From Sinomonas sp. P10A9 (lineage in GTDB: Bacteria; Actinomycetota; Actinomycetes; Actinomycetales; Micrococcaceae), in contig NZ_CP163302.1 of assembly GCF_041022165.1 (NCBI RefSeq), positions 1,612,001-1,676,000 on the forward strand: DNA of 64,000 nt, written 5' to 3'. Shown here in pieces: positions 27,304-37,075 of the stretch. The stretch's first letter is position 1. Each line of letters begins with the position of its first letter. Position numbers and translations under genes: made by a program. A model generated the notes under the pieces. The model saw only the letters and a program-made list of their open reading frames with translations, made no database searches and had not been told where the DNA came from.

Positions 27304-27825
27304 ATGAGCGGGGCGAGCGACCAGCAGGCGGGTGAGACGAGGACCGGTGAGACGGGGACCGGTGAGATCAAGATCAGTGGGTTCACGGCCAGTGAATTCA
27401 AGCCTGGCACTGTCAGAAGCGGCGATCTCAGAACCAGTGATCTCCCGACCGGTGATTCTCAGGCTGGTGGTCTCGAGGCATCCCGGCAACGTCAGCCTCC
27501 ACGGAGCCCCTTGCCCGCTCAGCAGCTTCCCACCGCCCCGTTCCTGTCCCCCGGGGCGGTGGGATACCTCTCCCGGCAGCTGGTGGAGAGGGTGGTAGGG
27601 CGGGACCCCTCGGTTCACGCGTGGCGTGCCGGGGGTCCGGTCCTGCCGGGGGACCCTCCGCCCGGCGAACTTGCACGCAGGCTGTCGGAGGCGGACATCG
27701 CGTTCCTCACGAAGGGCGAATTGGAGGCATTCCTTCGTGCGTGCGGCACTCTTCAACGCTGGGTGACCGTGCGGGCACGGGCGGCGGGTTCGGAGCTCGG
27801 CGCCCGGGGCCGGGCCGGCGCGTGA
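27304..27825 (+). CDS. Short SOS-boxed protein, possible truncated DUF222/HNH gene
   Basis: A 173-residue protein. The first 55 residues are low-complexity, rich in Thr, Gly, Glu and Ser, with repeated TGE/SGD units coded by GGTGAGACG-like repeats. The C-terminal part (LARRLSEADIAFLTKGELEA and beyond) weakly resembles the start of the DUF222 domain of 13E12-type HNH endonuclease genes, and then stops, so the rest of such a gene would be missing. LexA sites are known before 13E12-type genes in Mycobacterium tuberculosis. The family match is a hypothesis; the promoter arrangement is clearly seen. Confidence 0.55.
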   Translation: MSGASDQQAGETRTGETGTGEIKISGFTASEFKPGTVRSGDLRTSDLPTGDSQAGGLEASRQRQPPRSPLPAQQLPTAPFLSPGAVGYLSRQLVERVVGRDPSVHAWRAGGPVLPGDPPPGELARRLSEADIAFLTKGELEAFLRACGTLQRWVTVRARAAGSELGARGRAGA

Positions 27826-27913
27826 GGCGTCCCGCCGAGCGTGGGGTGCGACCGACGGGGAGGCCATGGCCGTAGGCGGTGATCGGTGTTCTGTGCTGCC
27901 TGCGGGGGTGACC

Positions 27914-27919
27914 TAGGAT
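27914..27919 (+). promoter_or_regulatory. -10 box for leaderless nitrilase-family gene
   Basis: TAGGAT ends 6 bases before the ATG at 27926. Confidence 0.5.
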
Positions 27920-27925
27920 GGCGTT

Positions 27926-28681
27926 ATGTCCGCCGAGCTGACCGTCGCTGCCGTGCAGTCTGTGGCCCTACCCGGCGGGGTGAGCGCGAACGTCGACGAG
28001 CACATCCGGCTGCTCGAGGACGCAGACGGGCACGGGGCGAGGCTCGCAGTGTTCCCCGAGCTGTCCCTCACCGGATACGACCTCGACCTCCTGGCAGACG
28101 AATCGGCCTGGCTCACGAGCCCATCGGCGCAGCTCGGGGAGCTCCAAGCGGCGTGCGAGGACATGGGCATCGCCGCCGCGGTGGGCGCGGCCGTCCGCGA
28201 GCCCGATGGCACGCCGCGGCTCGCAACCATCCTGGTCCGTCCCGGCACGCCGCCGCTTATTGCCCCCAAGATGCACCTCCACGGGGCGGAGAAGGACCTG
28301 TTCGAACCGGGGAGCCGGCCAACCGTCGTCGACATCGACGGCTGGAACGTGGCCTTCGCGGTGTGCTTCGACGCCGCCCATCCGAGCCACGCGGAGCAGG
28401 CCGCGGCCGCGGGCGCCGACCTCTATGCGGCGTCGGCTGTCTACGTCGTGGGGGAGGAGCGCCGGCTGGACCTCCATTTCGGGGCCCGCGCCATGGAGAG
28501 CCGGTTCTTCGCGCTGCTGGCAAATGCCGGAGGCGCGAGCACCCTCGGAGAATCGTGTGGGCTCAGCGGCATCTGGGGGCCGGATGGGCACCGGATGGTG
28601 ACGGCAGCGGGGACCGGCTCAGAGGTTGTGCCCGCTGTCCTGTTCCGCTCGGCGCTCACGAGGTACCGCCACCCGTCCTGA
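27926..28681 (+). CDS. Carbon-nitrogen hydrolase (nitrilase superfamily)
   Basis: A 251-residue amidase-type enzyme. The Glu-Lys-Cys catalytic set can be read: Glu in FPELSLTGYD, Lys in APKMHLHG and Cys in AVCFDAAHP. The subfamily and substrate cannot be told from sequence alone; short-chain amides or omega-amidase substrates are possible. It is an independent gene with its own likely leaderless promoter, 44 bases before dapA. Confidence 0.88.
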   Translation: MSAELTVAAVQSVALPGGVSANVDEHIRLLEDADGHGARLAVFPELSLTGYDLDLLADESAWLTSPSAQLGELQAACEDMGIAAAVGAAVREPDGTPRLATILVRPGTPPLIAPKMHLHGAEKDLFEPGSRPTVVDIDGWNVAFAVCFDAAHPSHAEQAAAAGADLYAASAVYVVGEERRLDLHFGARAMESRFFALLANAGGASTLGESCGLSGIWGPDGHRMVTAAGTGSEVVPAVLFRSALTRYRHPS

Positions 28682-28712
28682 CCTGCGTTGCCCAAAGCAC
28701 CAGTGCACACGG

Positions 28713-28718
28713 TAACGT
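28713..28718 (+). promoter_or_regulatory. -10 box for leaderless dapA transcript
   Basis: TAACGT ends 7 bases before the dapA ATG (28726). Confidence 0.4.
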
Positions 28719-28725
28719 TCTGTGC

Positions 28726-29637
28726 ATGGCTTCAACGGATTCCCCGACGCGTACTTTCGGCACCCTCCTCACTGCCATGGTGACTCCGTTCACCACTGAC
28801 GGCGAGGTTGATTACGATGCTGCGGGCAATCTGGCGGCCAAGCTCGTCGACGACGGCTGCGATGGCCTCGTGGTGACGGGCACGACCGGCGAGACCTCGA
28901 CCCTGACCGACGAAGAGAACCTGGGCATGTTCAAGGCGGTCCTCGAGGCCGTTGGCGGTCGGGCCAAGGTGATCGCCGGGACCGGCACGAATGACACTCG
29001 TCACTCCGTGAACCTTTCGCGCAGGGCCGCCGAGCTCGGCGTCGATGGCCTCCTGCTCGTCACGCCGTACTACAACAAGCCCAGCCAGGAGGGCGTCCAG
29101 GCCCACTTCGAGGCCATCGCCTCCGCGACCGACCTCCCGGTGATGCTCTACGACATCCCGGGCCGCAGCGCGATCCCGATCGCGACGGAGACCATCTTCC
29201 GGCTCGCAGAGCACCCCAACATCAAGGGCCTCAAGGATGCCAAGGCAGACTTCGGTGGGCTCACCCGCGTGCTTGCCGCGACGGACCTCGCCGTCTACTC
29301 GGGCGACGACGGTCTCACGCTGCCGTGGATGGCCGCGGGCGCGCTCGGCGTCGTCTCCGTCACGGCGCACGTCGCTACGGAGCAGTTCCGATCCCTCGTC
29401 GACTCGGCCCTCGCGGGCGACTTCGCGGCCGCCCGCCGGATCCATTTCGAGCTCGACCCGGTGATCCGCGGCGTCATGACCCGAGTCCAGGGTGCCGTCG
29501 CGGCCAAGCAGATTCTCAAGTGGCAGGGAGTCCTGCCCAACTCCGTGGTCCGTCTCCCCCTCGTGGAGCCGGGCGACGCGGAGCTGACCCTCATCCGCAA
29601 CGACCTTGGCGAAGCCGGAATGGACTTCGCCGCCTAG
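28726..29637 (+). CDS. dapA: 4-hydroxy-tetrahydrodipicolinate synthase
   Basis: A 303-residue class I aldolase that condenses pyruvate with aspartate semialdehyde at the branch point to lysine and diaminopimelate. TGTTGETSTLT, the catalytic Tyr in TPYYNKPSQEG, the Schiff-base Lys in IKGLKDAKAD and the final ILKWQGVLPNSVVRLPL are in place. The start ATG at 28726 gives MASTDSPTRTFGTLLTAMVTPF. rnj follows after 13 bases, as in other actinobacteria, so the two are probably cotranscribed. Confidence 0.96.
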   Translation: MASTDSPTRTFGTLLTAMVTPFTTDGEVDYDAAGNLAAKLVDDGCDGLVVTGTTGETSTLTDEENLGMFKAVLEAVGGRAKVIAGTGTNDTRHSVNLSRRAAELGVDGLLLVTPYYNKPSQEGVQAHFEAIASATDLPVMLYDIPGRSAIPIATETIFRLAEHPNIKGLKDAKADFGGLTRVLAATDLAVYSGDDGLTLPWMAAGALGVVSVTAHVATEQFRSLVDSALAGDFAAARRIHFELDPVIRGVMTRVQGAVAAKQILKWQGVLPNSVVRLPLVEPGDAELTLIRNDLGEAGMDFAA

Positions 29638-29650
29638 GAGCAGCACAAGC

Positions 29651-31342
<1,692 letters not shown>

Positions 31343-31364
31343 TCCAGCAGGATCGGGCGAGCTC

Positions 31365-31406
31365 AAGGCCGCCGCTCCCGTGGATATCCGCGGAGGCGGC
31401 GGCCTT
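31365..31406 (+). terminator. Terminator hairpin between rnj and ftsK
   Basis: An 11-base-pair perfect outer stem (31365-31375, AAGGCCGCCGC, with 31396-31406, GCGGCGGCCTT), partly extended inward, followed by T and a G/C-rich run. It starts 23 bases after the rnj stop. Confidence 0.7.
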
Positions 31407-31412
31407 TCGCGA

Positions 31413-31418
31413 TACGGT
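31413..31418 (+). promoter_or_regulatory. -10 box for leaderless ftsK transcript
   Basis: TACGGT ends 7 bases before the ATG at 31426, right after the rnj terminator. Because transcription would start at the ATG, it supports that start over the GTG at 31417. Confidence 0.45.
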
Positions 31419-31425
31419 GGCCAAT

Positions 31426-34377
31426 ATGGCGACTCGTACCTCTCCCACGCCACCGACCCGGTCGAACCCCTCACGGCCGACCCCGCGGTCGAATCAGGCC
31501 ACCGGCGCAAAGGCGGGCGGCCGGTCCGGCGGTGCGGCAACCCGGGGCAAGACGGGCAGGGGAAGCACGACGTCGCGCGGGGTCACCACGACCGACGCAG
31601 GCCAGCCGTGGCTCGCCCGCGTGATCGGCGGCGCGTGGGGTGCCCTCGCCCACGCCGTCGGGGGAGGGGCGCGCCGCATCGGGACCGACGTGAGTGACAT
31701 CGACCCCAGTGAACGCCGCGACGGCGCGGCACTGTTCAACCTGGTCCTCGCCGTGTTCGTGGCGACCTTTGCATGGTGGGGCTGGACGGGCTGGTTCCCG
31801 GACGCGGTCTACGCAGTGGTCAACGGGACCTTCGGGTGGGTCTCACTGCTCCTGCCGCTCATGCTCGGTGTGTGTGCGTTCCGGCTGTTCCGCAAGCCGG
31901 AGGACCACCGGGGCAACAACCGCGTGGGCATTGGGTTCCTCGTCATGACGTTCGCCGCGACCGGCCTCGCGCACGTGTTCAGCGGCCTCCCCTCGGCGGT
32001 CAACGGCTTTGACGGACTCCGTGCGGCCGGCGGCATGCTCGGTTTCCTCGCCGCCTCCCTGCTCGCAGCGATCCATCCCGCGGTTCCCGTCGTCATCTAC
32101 TCCGTGCTCGTGTTCATCTCGGTCCTCATCGTCACCGCAACTCCGTTCGCCGCGATACCGAGGCGCATCCGTTCCTCGTGGGAGCACCTCATGGGGCTCG
32201 ACCTGCCCCCCGAGGAGCAGGACGGGCATGACCGCAGCTACCTGTACGACTCGGAGCGCCGAGCCAAGGACGCCCGCGAGAAGCCCAAGAGGCGTCGCCT
32301 GTTCGGGAAGGACCGGGACGACCAGGACGGGCGCCCCGAGGGATTCGCCGGGGACGAGCCCTACGAGCGGGCCGTCGTCGAGGACGCGGACGCGACAGCG
32401 CCGACGGCCGCGATGCCTGCCCCCGGGCGGTCCCAGGCCGAGGCCGCCATCCAGAAGATCCGGGCCGCGCAGGGGCGCGGCAACGCCGCGGCCTCCAGCG
32501 CCGGCACCGCCGGTGATGGCGCTGTCGGAGACGTCACCGAAGCGATCCCCACCGTGGGACTGCCGACGCCGAACCCAGGAGCATCGACGGGCGCCCCGCA
32601 GATCCACGTGCCCTCGACGCCCGTGGCACCGACGCCCCCGCCGACGCCGATCCCGCAGCGCACCGAACAGCTCCAGCTCTCGGGCGACGTCGCGTATACC
32701 CTGCCGCAGTCCGACTTCCTGGTCCAGGGGTCCGCGCCGAAGGAACGGACCGAGGCCAACGACGTCGTCGTCGCGGCCCTGACCGACACGCTGACGCAAT
32801 TCAACGTCGACGCCGAGGTGACGGGCTTCTCGCGCGGCCCGACAGTGACGCGCTACGAGATCGAGCTCTCGCCCGGCACGAAGGTCGAGAAGGTCACGGC
32901 ACTGAGCAAGAACATCGCGTATGCCGTGGCAAGCTCTGACGTGCGCATCCTGAGCCCGATCCCAGGCAAGAGCGCGATCGGCATCGAGATCCCGAACGCG
33001 GACCGCGAGACGGTCTCGCTGGGGGACGTCCTGCGAAGTCAGAACGCCCGCCGCACAGAGCATCCCATGGTGATGGGCGTGGGCAAGGACGTCGAGGGCG
33101 GCTACGTCGTCGCGAACCTCGCCAAGATGCCCCACCTCCTCGTCGCCGGCGCGACCGGAGCCGGCAAGTCCTCGTTCGTGAACTCCATGATCACCTCGAT
33201 CCTCATGCGCTCCACTCCGGATGAGGTGCGCATGGTCATGGTCGATCCCAAGCGCGTCGAGCTCACCGCCTACGAGGGCGTCCCGCACCTCATCACCCCG
33301 ATCATCACGAACCCGAAGAAGGCCGCCGAGGCCCTCCAATGGGTGGTGCGCGAGATGGACGCACGCTACGACGATCTGGCCAACTACGGCTTCAAGCACA
33401 TCGACGACTTCAACAAGGCTGTGCGGGCGGGCAAGGTCATTCCGCCGGCGGGGTCCGAGCGGAAGGTGCGCCCGTACCCGTACCTGCTGATCATCGTCGA
33501 TGAGCTCGCGGACCTCATGATGGTCGCCCCCCGGGACGTCGAGGACTCGATCGTCCGCATCACGCAGCTTGCCCGAGCGGCTGGCATCCACCTCGTCCTG
33601 GCGACCCAGCGGCCCTCGGTCGACGTCGTGACTGGCCTCATCAAGGCCAATGTACCCTCGCGCATGGCGTTCGCCACCTCCTCGGTCACGGACTCCCGCG
33701 TCGTCCTCGACCAGCCGGGCGCCGAGAAGCTCATCGGCCAGGGTGACGCGCTCTTCCTCCCGATGGGCGCGTCGAAGCCCATGCGCGTCCAAGGCGCGTG
33801 GGTGTCCGAGTCCGAGATCCACAAGGTCGTCGAACACGTCAAGGGCCAGCTCAAGGTCACGTACCGCGACGACGTCGCGGTCGAGGCCGAGAAGAAGCAG
33901 ATCGATGAGGAGATCGGAGACGACCTCGAAGTGCTCCTCCAGGCGACCGAGCTTGTCGTGACCAGCCAGTTCGGGTCGACGTCCATGCTGCAGCGCAAGC
34001 TCCGCGTGGGCTTCGCGAAGGCCGGACGGCTCATGGACCTCCTCGAGAGCCGAGGCGTCGTCGGTCCGTCCGAGGGCTCCAAGGCCCGCGACGTGCTCGT
34101 CAAGCCCGACGACCTGCCTGCCGTGCTGGCCGCGCTGCGGGGCCAGGACGCGCCGTCGTCCGCGGAGGACCCAGCGGCGAGCCATTCCGCGCGAGCGCTG
34201 GCCGACAACGCCAGCGCCAACCACCACACGGGTGAGTACGAGGTCGCCTCGCCCTACGCCCAGGACCTCGTTGCGAAGGACCTCGACGCGCGCACCGAGG
34301 CGATCGACTACCACGACGGTTCGGACAGCGACGATGACGACGGCGGCGAAGACGCATGGCACCTCACCGGACGCTAG
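31426..34377 (+). CDS. ftsK: DNA translocase FtsK/SpoIIIE
   Basis: A 983-residue septum-located DNA pump that clears and dimer-resolves chromosomes at division. A basic, Thr/Ser/Gly-rich tail of about 70 residues precedes four membrane helices (about 100-250), a linker rich in Pro and Thr (about 250-420), the motor domain with Walker A GATGAGKSSF near residue 575 and Walker B LLIIVDELADLMMV, and a C-terminal winged-helix gamma domain (TELVVTSQFGSTSMLQRKLR). It ends in an acidic tail. The stop TAG is part of the pgsA -10 box. Confidence 0.95.
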   Translation: MATRTSPTPPTRSNPSRPTPRSNQATGAKAGGRSGGAATRGKTGRGSTTSRGVTTTDAGQPWLARVIGGAWGALAHAVGGGARRIGTDVSDIDPSERRDGAALFNLVLAVFVATFAWWGWTGWFPDAVYAVVNGTFGWVSLLLPLMLGVCAFRLFRKPEDHRGNNRVGIGFLVMTFAATGLAHVFSGLPSAVNGFDGLRAAGGMLGFLAASLLAAIHPAVPVVIYSVLVFISVLIVTATPFAAIPRRIRSSWEHLMGLDLPPEEQDGHDRSYLYDSERRAKDAREKPKRRRLFGKDRDDQDGRPEGFAGDEPYERAVVEDADATAPTAAMPAPGRSQAEAAIQKIRAAQGRGNAAASSAGTAGDGAVGDVTEAIPTVGLPTPNPGASTGAPQIHVPSTPVAPTPPPTPIPQRTEQLQLSGDVAYTLPQSDFLVQGSAPKERTEANDVVVAALTDTLTQFNVDAEVTGFSRGPTVTRYEIELSPGTKVEKVTALSKNIAYAVASSDVRILSPIPGKSAIGIEIPNADRETVSLGDVLRSQNARRTEHPMVMGVGKDVEGGYVVANLAKMPHLLVAGATGAGKSSFVNSMITSILMRSTPDEVRMVMVDPKRVELTAYEGVPHLITPIITNPKKAAEALQWVVREMDARYDDLANYGFKHIDDFNKAVRAGKVIPPAGSERKVRPYPYLLIIVDELADLMMVAPRDVEDSIVRITQLARAAGIHLVLATQRPSVDVVTGLIKANVPSRMAFATSSVTDSRVVLDQPGAEKLIGQGDALFLPMGASKPMRVQGAWVSESEIHKVVEHVKGQLKVTYRDDVAVEAEKKQIDEEIGDDLEVLLQATELVVTSQFGSTSMLQRKLRVGFAKAGRLMDLLESRGVVGPSEGSKARDVLVKPDDLPAVLAALRGQDAPSSAEDPAASHSARALADNASANHHTGEYEVASPYAQDLVAKDLDARTEAIDYHDGSDSDDDDGGEDAWHLTGR

Positions 34378-34380
34378 GCT
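34375..34380 (+). promoter_or_regulatory. -10 box for leaderless pgsA transcript
   Basis: TAGGCT begins with the ftsK stop codon and ends 6 bases before the pgsA GTG (34387). Confidence 0.5.
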
Positions 34381-34386
34381 GAGACG

Positions 34387-34980
34387 GTGACCAGCCCGAC
34401 GTCGGCATCCTCCCCGCAGTTGTGGAACGTGCCGAACATCCTCACCATGCTCCGGATCGTCCTCGTCCCCTTCTTCATCTGGTCCTTCCTGGCCGACAGC
34501 TCGCAGCATGGGGTCCTGCGTTGGATCGCGTTCATCCTGTTCGCTGTGGCCATCTACACGGACCAGCTGGACGGGGCGATCGCCCGAAAGCGCAACCTCA
34601 TCACCGACTTCGGCAAGATCGCCGATCCCATTGCCGACAAGCTCCTCACCGGATCCGCGCTCGTGCTGCTCTCGGTGCTGGGCGAACTGCCGTGGTGGAT
34701 CACTGTGCTGATCCTCGTGCGCGAGTGGGGGATCACCGCATTGCGGTTCGTCGTGATCCGGTACGGGGTGATGCCGGCCTCGCAGGGCGGGAAGCTCAAG
34801 ACCGTGCTCCAAACCGTCGGCATCCTGCTGTACCTCTTCCCGCTCACCCCGGGCACGCCGGTGCTGTCCGCGATCGCGTTCTGGATCATGGTGCTCGCCC
34901 TGGCCGTGACCGTGCTGACGGGGCTCGACTACGTCGTCAAGGCAGTCCGGCTCCGTGCTAGCGCCCTCCGTGGCCAGTGA
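34387..34980 (+). CDS. pgsA: CDP-diacylglycerol-glycerol-3-phosphate phosphatidyltransferase
   Basis: A 197-residue membrane enzyme of the CDP-alcohol phosphatidyltransferase family, which makes phosphatidylglycerol phosphate. The full signature is seen: DQLDGAIARKRNLITDFGKI followed by ADPIADK. About six membrane helices fill the rest. The NVPNILTMLRIVLVP start is typical of PgsA. The start is GTG. It overlaps pncC by GTGA. This ftsK-pgsA-cinA-clgR-recA order is common in actinobacteria. Confidence 0.93.
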   Translation: MTSPTSASSPQLWNVPNILTMLRIVLVPFFIWSFLADSSQHGVLRWIAFILFAVAIYTDQLDGAIARKRNLITDFGKIADPIADKLLTGSALVLLSVLGELPWWITVLILVREWGITALRFVVIRYGVMPASQGGKLKTVLQTVGILLYLFPLTPGTPVLSAIAFWIMVLALAVTVLTGLDYVVKAVRLRASALRGQ

Positions 34981-35486
34981 CGCACGTGGAACCGGAGGCG
35001 AGCGCGACGGCGCGTGAGGTCGTCGAGGCGTTCATCGCGCGGGGCTCGACGGCGGCCACCGCCGAATCGCTCACGGCGGGACTTGTCGTGGCAGGCCTGG
35101 CAGACATCCCGGGCGCATCCGCGATGCTGCGCGGCGGCGTCGTGAGCTACGCGAGCGGGGTGAAGGCAGATGTCCTGGGGGTGTCCCGCGATCTCCTCGC
35201 GGAGGCGGGGTCCGTGGATGCCGAGGTCGCCCGGCAGATGGCCGACGGCGCGCGGCGGGTGTGCGGCGCGGACTACGCCGTGGCCACCACCGGCGCGGCG
35301 GGCCCTGAGCCGCATGACGGCAAGCCGGTCGGGACGGTGTTCGTGGCGGTATCGGGTCCGCGGGGCACCACCGTGGAGGGCTATGCGTTCGACGGCGACC
35401 GGCAGGCCATCCGGGCGGCCGCGACCCAGGCGGCCTTCGCCCGGCTGCTGGCATCATTTCGCGCGGACGGCAAAAACTGGGAGTGA
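34977..35486 (+). CDS. pncC: Nicotinamide-nucleotide amidohydrolase (CinA C-terminal domain)
   Basis: A 169-residue stand-alone CinA C-terminal domain, which hydrolyses NMN to nicotinate mononucleotide. TAESLTAGLVVAGLADIPGAS, GGVVSYASGVKADVLGV and ATTGAAGPEPHDGKPVGTVF are family motifs. It lacks the N-terminal half of full CinA, as is usual for actinobacterial members. The GTG start overlaps the pgsA stop (GTGA). Confidence 0.92.
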   Translation: MTHVEPEASATAREVVEAFIARGSTAATAESLTAGLVVAGLADIPGASAMLRGGVVSYASGVKADVLGVSRDLLAEAGSVDAEVARQMADGARRVCGADYAVATTGAAGPEPHDGKPVGTVFVAVSGPRGTTVEGYAFDGDRQAIRAAATQAAFARLLASFRADGKNWE

Positions 35487-35733
35487 GCTGTGAATTCGCT
35501 GGGGGGAACGGCAGGCGGGGAACAATGCGCTGTGCCCAAGAGTTGTGAATAGTGTCGTCAACGGTAGACGGCACCACTAGGATGTTTCACACGGAGCCCC
35601 GGAGAGCGGGGAGCCCGAGCCAAGGAGCGCATCGATACACATGGTAAAGCAGCCCGTATCCGTCAACGGCGTCGTGCGCTGGCGTGATGTGGGCGTGGCT
35701 GGCATCGGCAAGCAGGAACAGAAGGAGCGCAAG
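35487..35733 (+). promoter_or_regulatory. clgR upstream region
   Basis: A 247-base region. TAGGAT at 35578-35583 is a possible -10 box. A stem is formed by CCCCG (35597-35601) and CGGGG (35607-35611). An in-frame ATG at 35641 would extend ClgR by 31 residues, with AAGGAG 13 bases before it. I could not find a convincing ClgR operator. Confidence 0.3.
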
Positions 35734-36066
35734 ATGGTTGTTCTGCGTCATGAGATCGGAGACGTCCTCCGCGACGTCCGTCAGCGCCAGGGCCGTACGC
35801 TCCGTGAAGTCTCGCACAACGCGCGTGTGTCTCTCGGCTACCTGAGCGAGGTTGAGCGCGGCCAGAAGGAAGCCTCGTCTGAGCTGCTCTCGTCCATCTG
35901 CTCGGCACTCGATGTGCCCCTCTCGGTGATGCTTCGCGAGGTGAGCGACCGGGTCGCTGTCGCCGAGGGCATCACCATCCCCGACACCGTGCCGCAGGAG
36001 TTCGCCCAGCGGTACGGACGGGACATCAACACGGATTTCGACGCCGAGCTGTCCAAGATCGGCTGA
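35734..36066 (+). CDS. clgR: ClgR-type XRE family transcriptional regulator
   Basis: A 110-residue regulator with an XRE helix-turn-helix ([20 protein letters not shown], then [20 protein letters not shown]), the known form of ClgR, which activates clp protease and stress genes in actinobacteria. Its position between cinA and recA is also typical. The ATG at 35734 is chosen because GAAGGAG ends 7 bases before it and the protein then has the usual ClgR length and start ([12 protein letters not shown]). The start at 35641 remains possible. A terminator lies after it. Confidence 0.88.
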   Translation: MVVLRHEIGDVLRDVRQRQGRTLREVSHNARVSLGYLSEVERGQKEASSELLSSICSALDVPLSVMLREVSDRVAVAEGITIPDTVPQEFAQRYGRDINTDFDAELSKIG

Positions 36067-36083
36067 CGTCACCCTGATCGGGG

Positions 36084-36110
36084 AGGGCCGGGCGCGCAGC
36101 GCCCGGCCCT
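36084..36110 (+). terminator. Terminator hairpin after clgR
   Basis: A perfect 12-base-pair stem (36084-36095 with 36099-36110, arms AGGGCCGGGCGC and GCGCCCGGCCCT) with a 3-base loop, followed by TTCTG. It starts 18 bases after the clgR stop. Confidence 0.8.
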
Positions 36111-36164
36111 TTCTGCGTGCCGGGCCCGTTCTGTGTGCCGGGCCCTTTCTGCGTGCCGGGCCAG
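36111..36164. repeat. Three 18-bp tandem repeats after clgR terminator
   Basis: Units of 18 bases start at 36111, 36129 and 36147, consensus TTCTGCGTGCCGGGCC plus two variable bases. The GCCGGGCC part can pair with the terminator arm. The array sits between convergent clgR and the MarR gene. Confidence 0.8.
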
Positions 36165-36175
36165 GAGGCGCCCGG

Positions 36176-36640
36176 TCAACGGCGGGGACCGAAGGCCTCG
36201 TTGAGCCGGCGGAGATAGCGGGCGAGCTCGGCGAGCTCATCCGGATCCCATGATGCGAGCCGGTCGGCGAAGAACTCGTGGCGGCGCCCCTTGAGCTCCT
36301 CGATGTGACTCCGGCCAGTGGGCGTGAGGGTGACCTGCTGGGCGCGGCCGTCGCGGGGATCGGCGTCCTTGGCCACAAGTCCGATCTCCTCCAACAAGGC
36401 GATCTGCCGGCTCACAGTGGGCTTCCCAACGCCCACGGTCGCGGCAAGGTCCGTCACGCGCTGCGGGCCCTCCCGGTCGAGGATGGTCAGCAGCCCGTAC
36501 GCCGCGGGGTCGAGGTCAGGATGCAGATCGCGGGAGAGGCCGAGAGAGGCCGCGCGGCTTCGCCGCCAGAAGACGCCGAGCTGCTGTTCGACGTCGCCGA
36601 GGGCATCATCGAACTCACCGGACACGCGTGGGGCGGGCAT
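36176..36640 (-). CDS. MarR family transcriptional regulator
   Basis: A 154-residue winged-helix regulator. The helix-turn-helix VTDLAATVGVGKPTVSRQIALL and the wing DPRDGRAQQVTLTPTGR are typical of MarR proteins, which usually sense phenolic or oxidative signals. Dimerisation helices lie at both ends. No partner transporter or enzyme is adjacent, so the target is unknown. It is divergent from the DUF3046 gene. Confidence 0.88.
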   Translation of the reverse strand: MPAPRVSGEFDDALGDVEQQLGVFWRRSRAASLGLSRDLHPDLDPAAYGLLTILDREGPQRVTDLAATVGVGKPTVSRQIALLEEIGLVAKDADPRDGRAQQVTLTPTGRSHIEELKGRRHEFFADRLASWDPDELAELARYLRRLNEAFGPRR

Positions 36641-36689
36641 GCCTTCATCTTAGGGCGCACCTCAGGGCAGCGGCCGCTGAGGGATGGGG

Positions 36690-36695
36690 GACAAT
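36690..36695 (+). promoter_or_regulatory. -10 box for leaderless DUF3046 gene
   Basis: GACAAT ends 6 bases before the GTG at 36702. Confidence 0.4.
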
Positions 36696-36701
36696 AGACG
36701 G

Positions 36702-36923
36702 GTGCGGAACAGTGACTTCTGGCGGCTCATGGATGACGAATTCGGCTCGGGCTATGCCCACGTGCTCGCGTCCTCCGCCGTCTTGGCAGCGGTCGGAGGC
36801 CGTACCGCCGAGGAGGCACTCAAGGCGGGCGTCCACCCGCGCAGTGTGTGGCTCGCGGTGTGCGATCTCCAGGATGTCCCGGCAGAGCGCCGTCTCGGCC
36901 AGGACCGGCCCCTCAAGGATTGA
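36702..36923 (+). CDS. DUF3046 protein
   Basis: A 73-residue protein of DUF3046, a small actinobacterial family coded just before recA. The start VRNSDFWRLMDDEFGSGYAH and the middle GGRTAEEALKAGVHPRSVWLAVC match it. The GTG at 36702 is preferred over the in-frame ATG at 36684 because homologues begin near the FWRLMDDEFG segment and a -10 box lies 6 bases before the GTG. The function is unknown; its fixed place next to recA hints at a link, but this is unproven. Confidence 0.85.
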   Translation: MRNSDFWRLMDDEFGSGYAHVLASSAVLAAVGGRTAEEALKAGVHPRSVWLAVCDLQDVPAERRLGQDRPLKD

Positions 36924-36949
36924 AACGGCAGCGACACGCCGCAGTGAAT

Positions 36950-36979
36950 TCGAAGATGTGTTCGGAACAGCGGTAATCT
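36950..36979 (+). promoter_or_regulatory. LexA box and first recA promoter
   Basis: TCGAAGATGTGTTCGG at 36950-36965 matches 10 of 12 fixed bases of the LexA consensus TCGAAC-N4-GTTCGA. TAATCT at 36974-36979 is a -10 box whose -35 region would fall inside the box, so LexA binding should block it. Confidence 0.65.
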
Positions 36980-37045
36980 CTTTCATAGAGGGCTCCACGT
37001 GCGAAGTGCGCCGAATTGTCCACATAGGGCGGTCCAAGGCTTCTA

Positions 37046-37068
37046 CTGTCGGTGGGCCTCGGTAGCGT
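37046..37068 (+). promoter_or_regulatory. RecA-NDp (PafBC-type) second recA promoter
   Basis: CTGTCGGTG at 37046-37054, exactly 8 bases, then TAGCGT at 37063-37068. This matches the mycobacterial RecA-NDp consensus TTGTCRGTG-N8-TAnnnT except for the first base. That motif is used by the PafBC activator for LexA-independent DNA-damage response. Transcription would start at about 37076, the ATG of the small upstream ORF. Confidence 0.7.
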
Positions 37069-37075
37069 GAGCGGC

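Noticed and set aside
31843..34812. 989-codon open frame on the reverse strand
   Set aside because: It is a shadow of ftsK and pgsA.
35487..35640. A ClgR operator before clgR
   Set aside because: I looked for the CGC-N5-GCG type site known from corynebacteria. The nearest sequence, near 35497, has only the left half.
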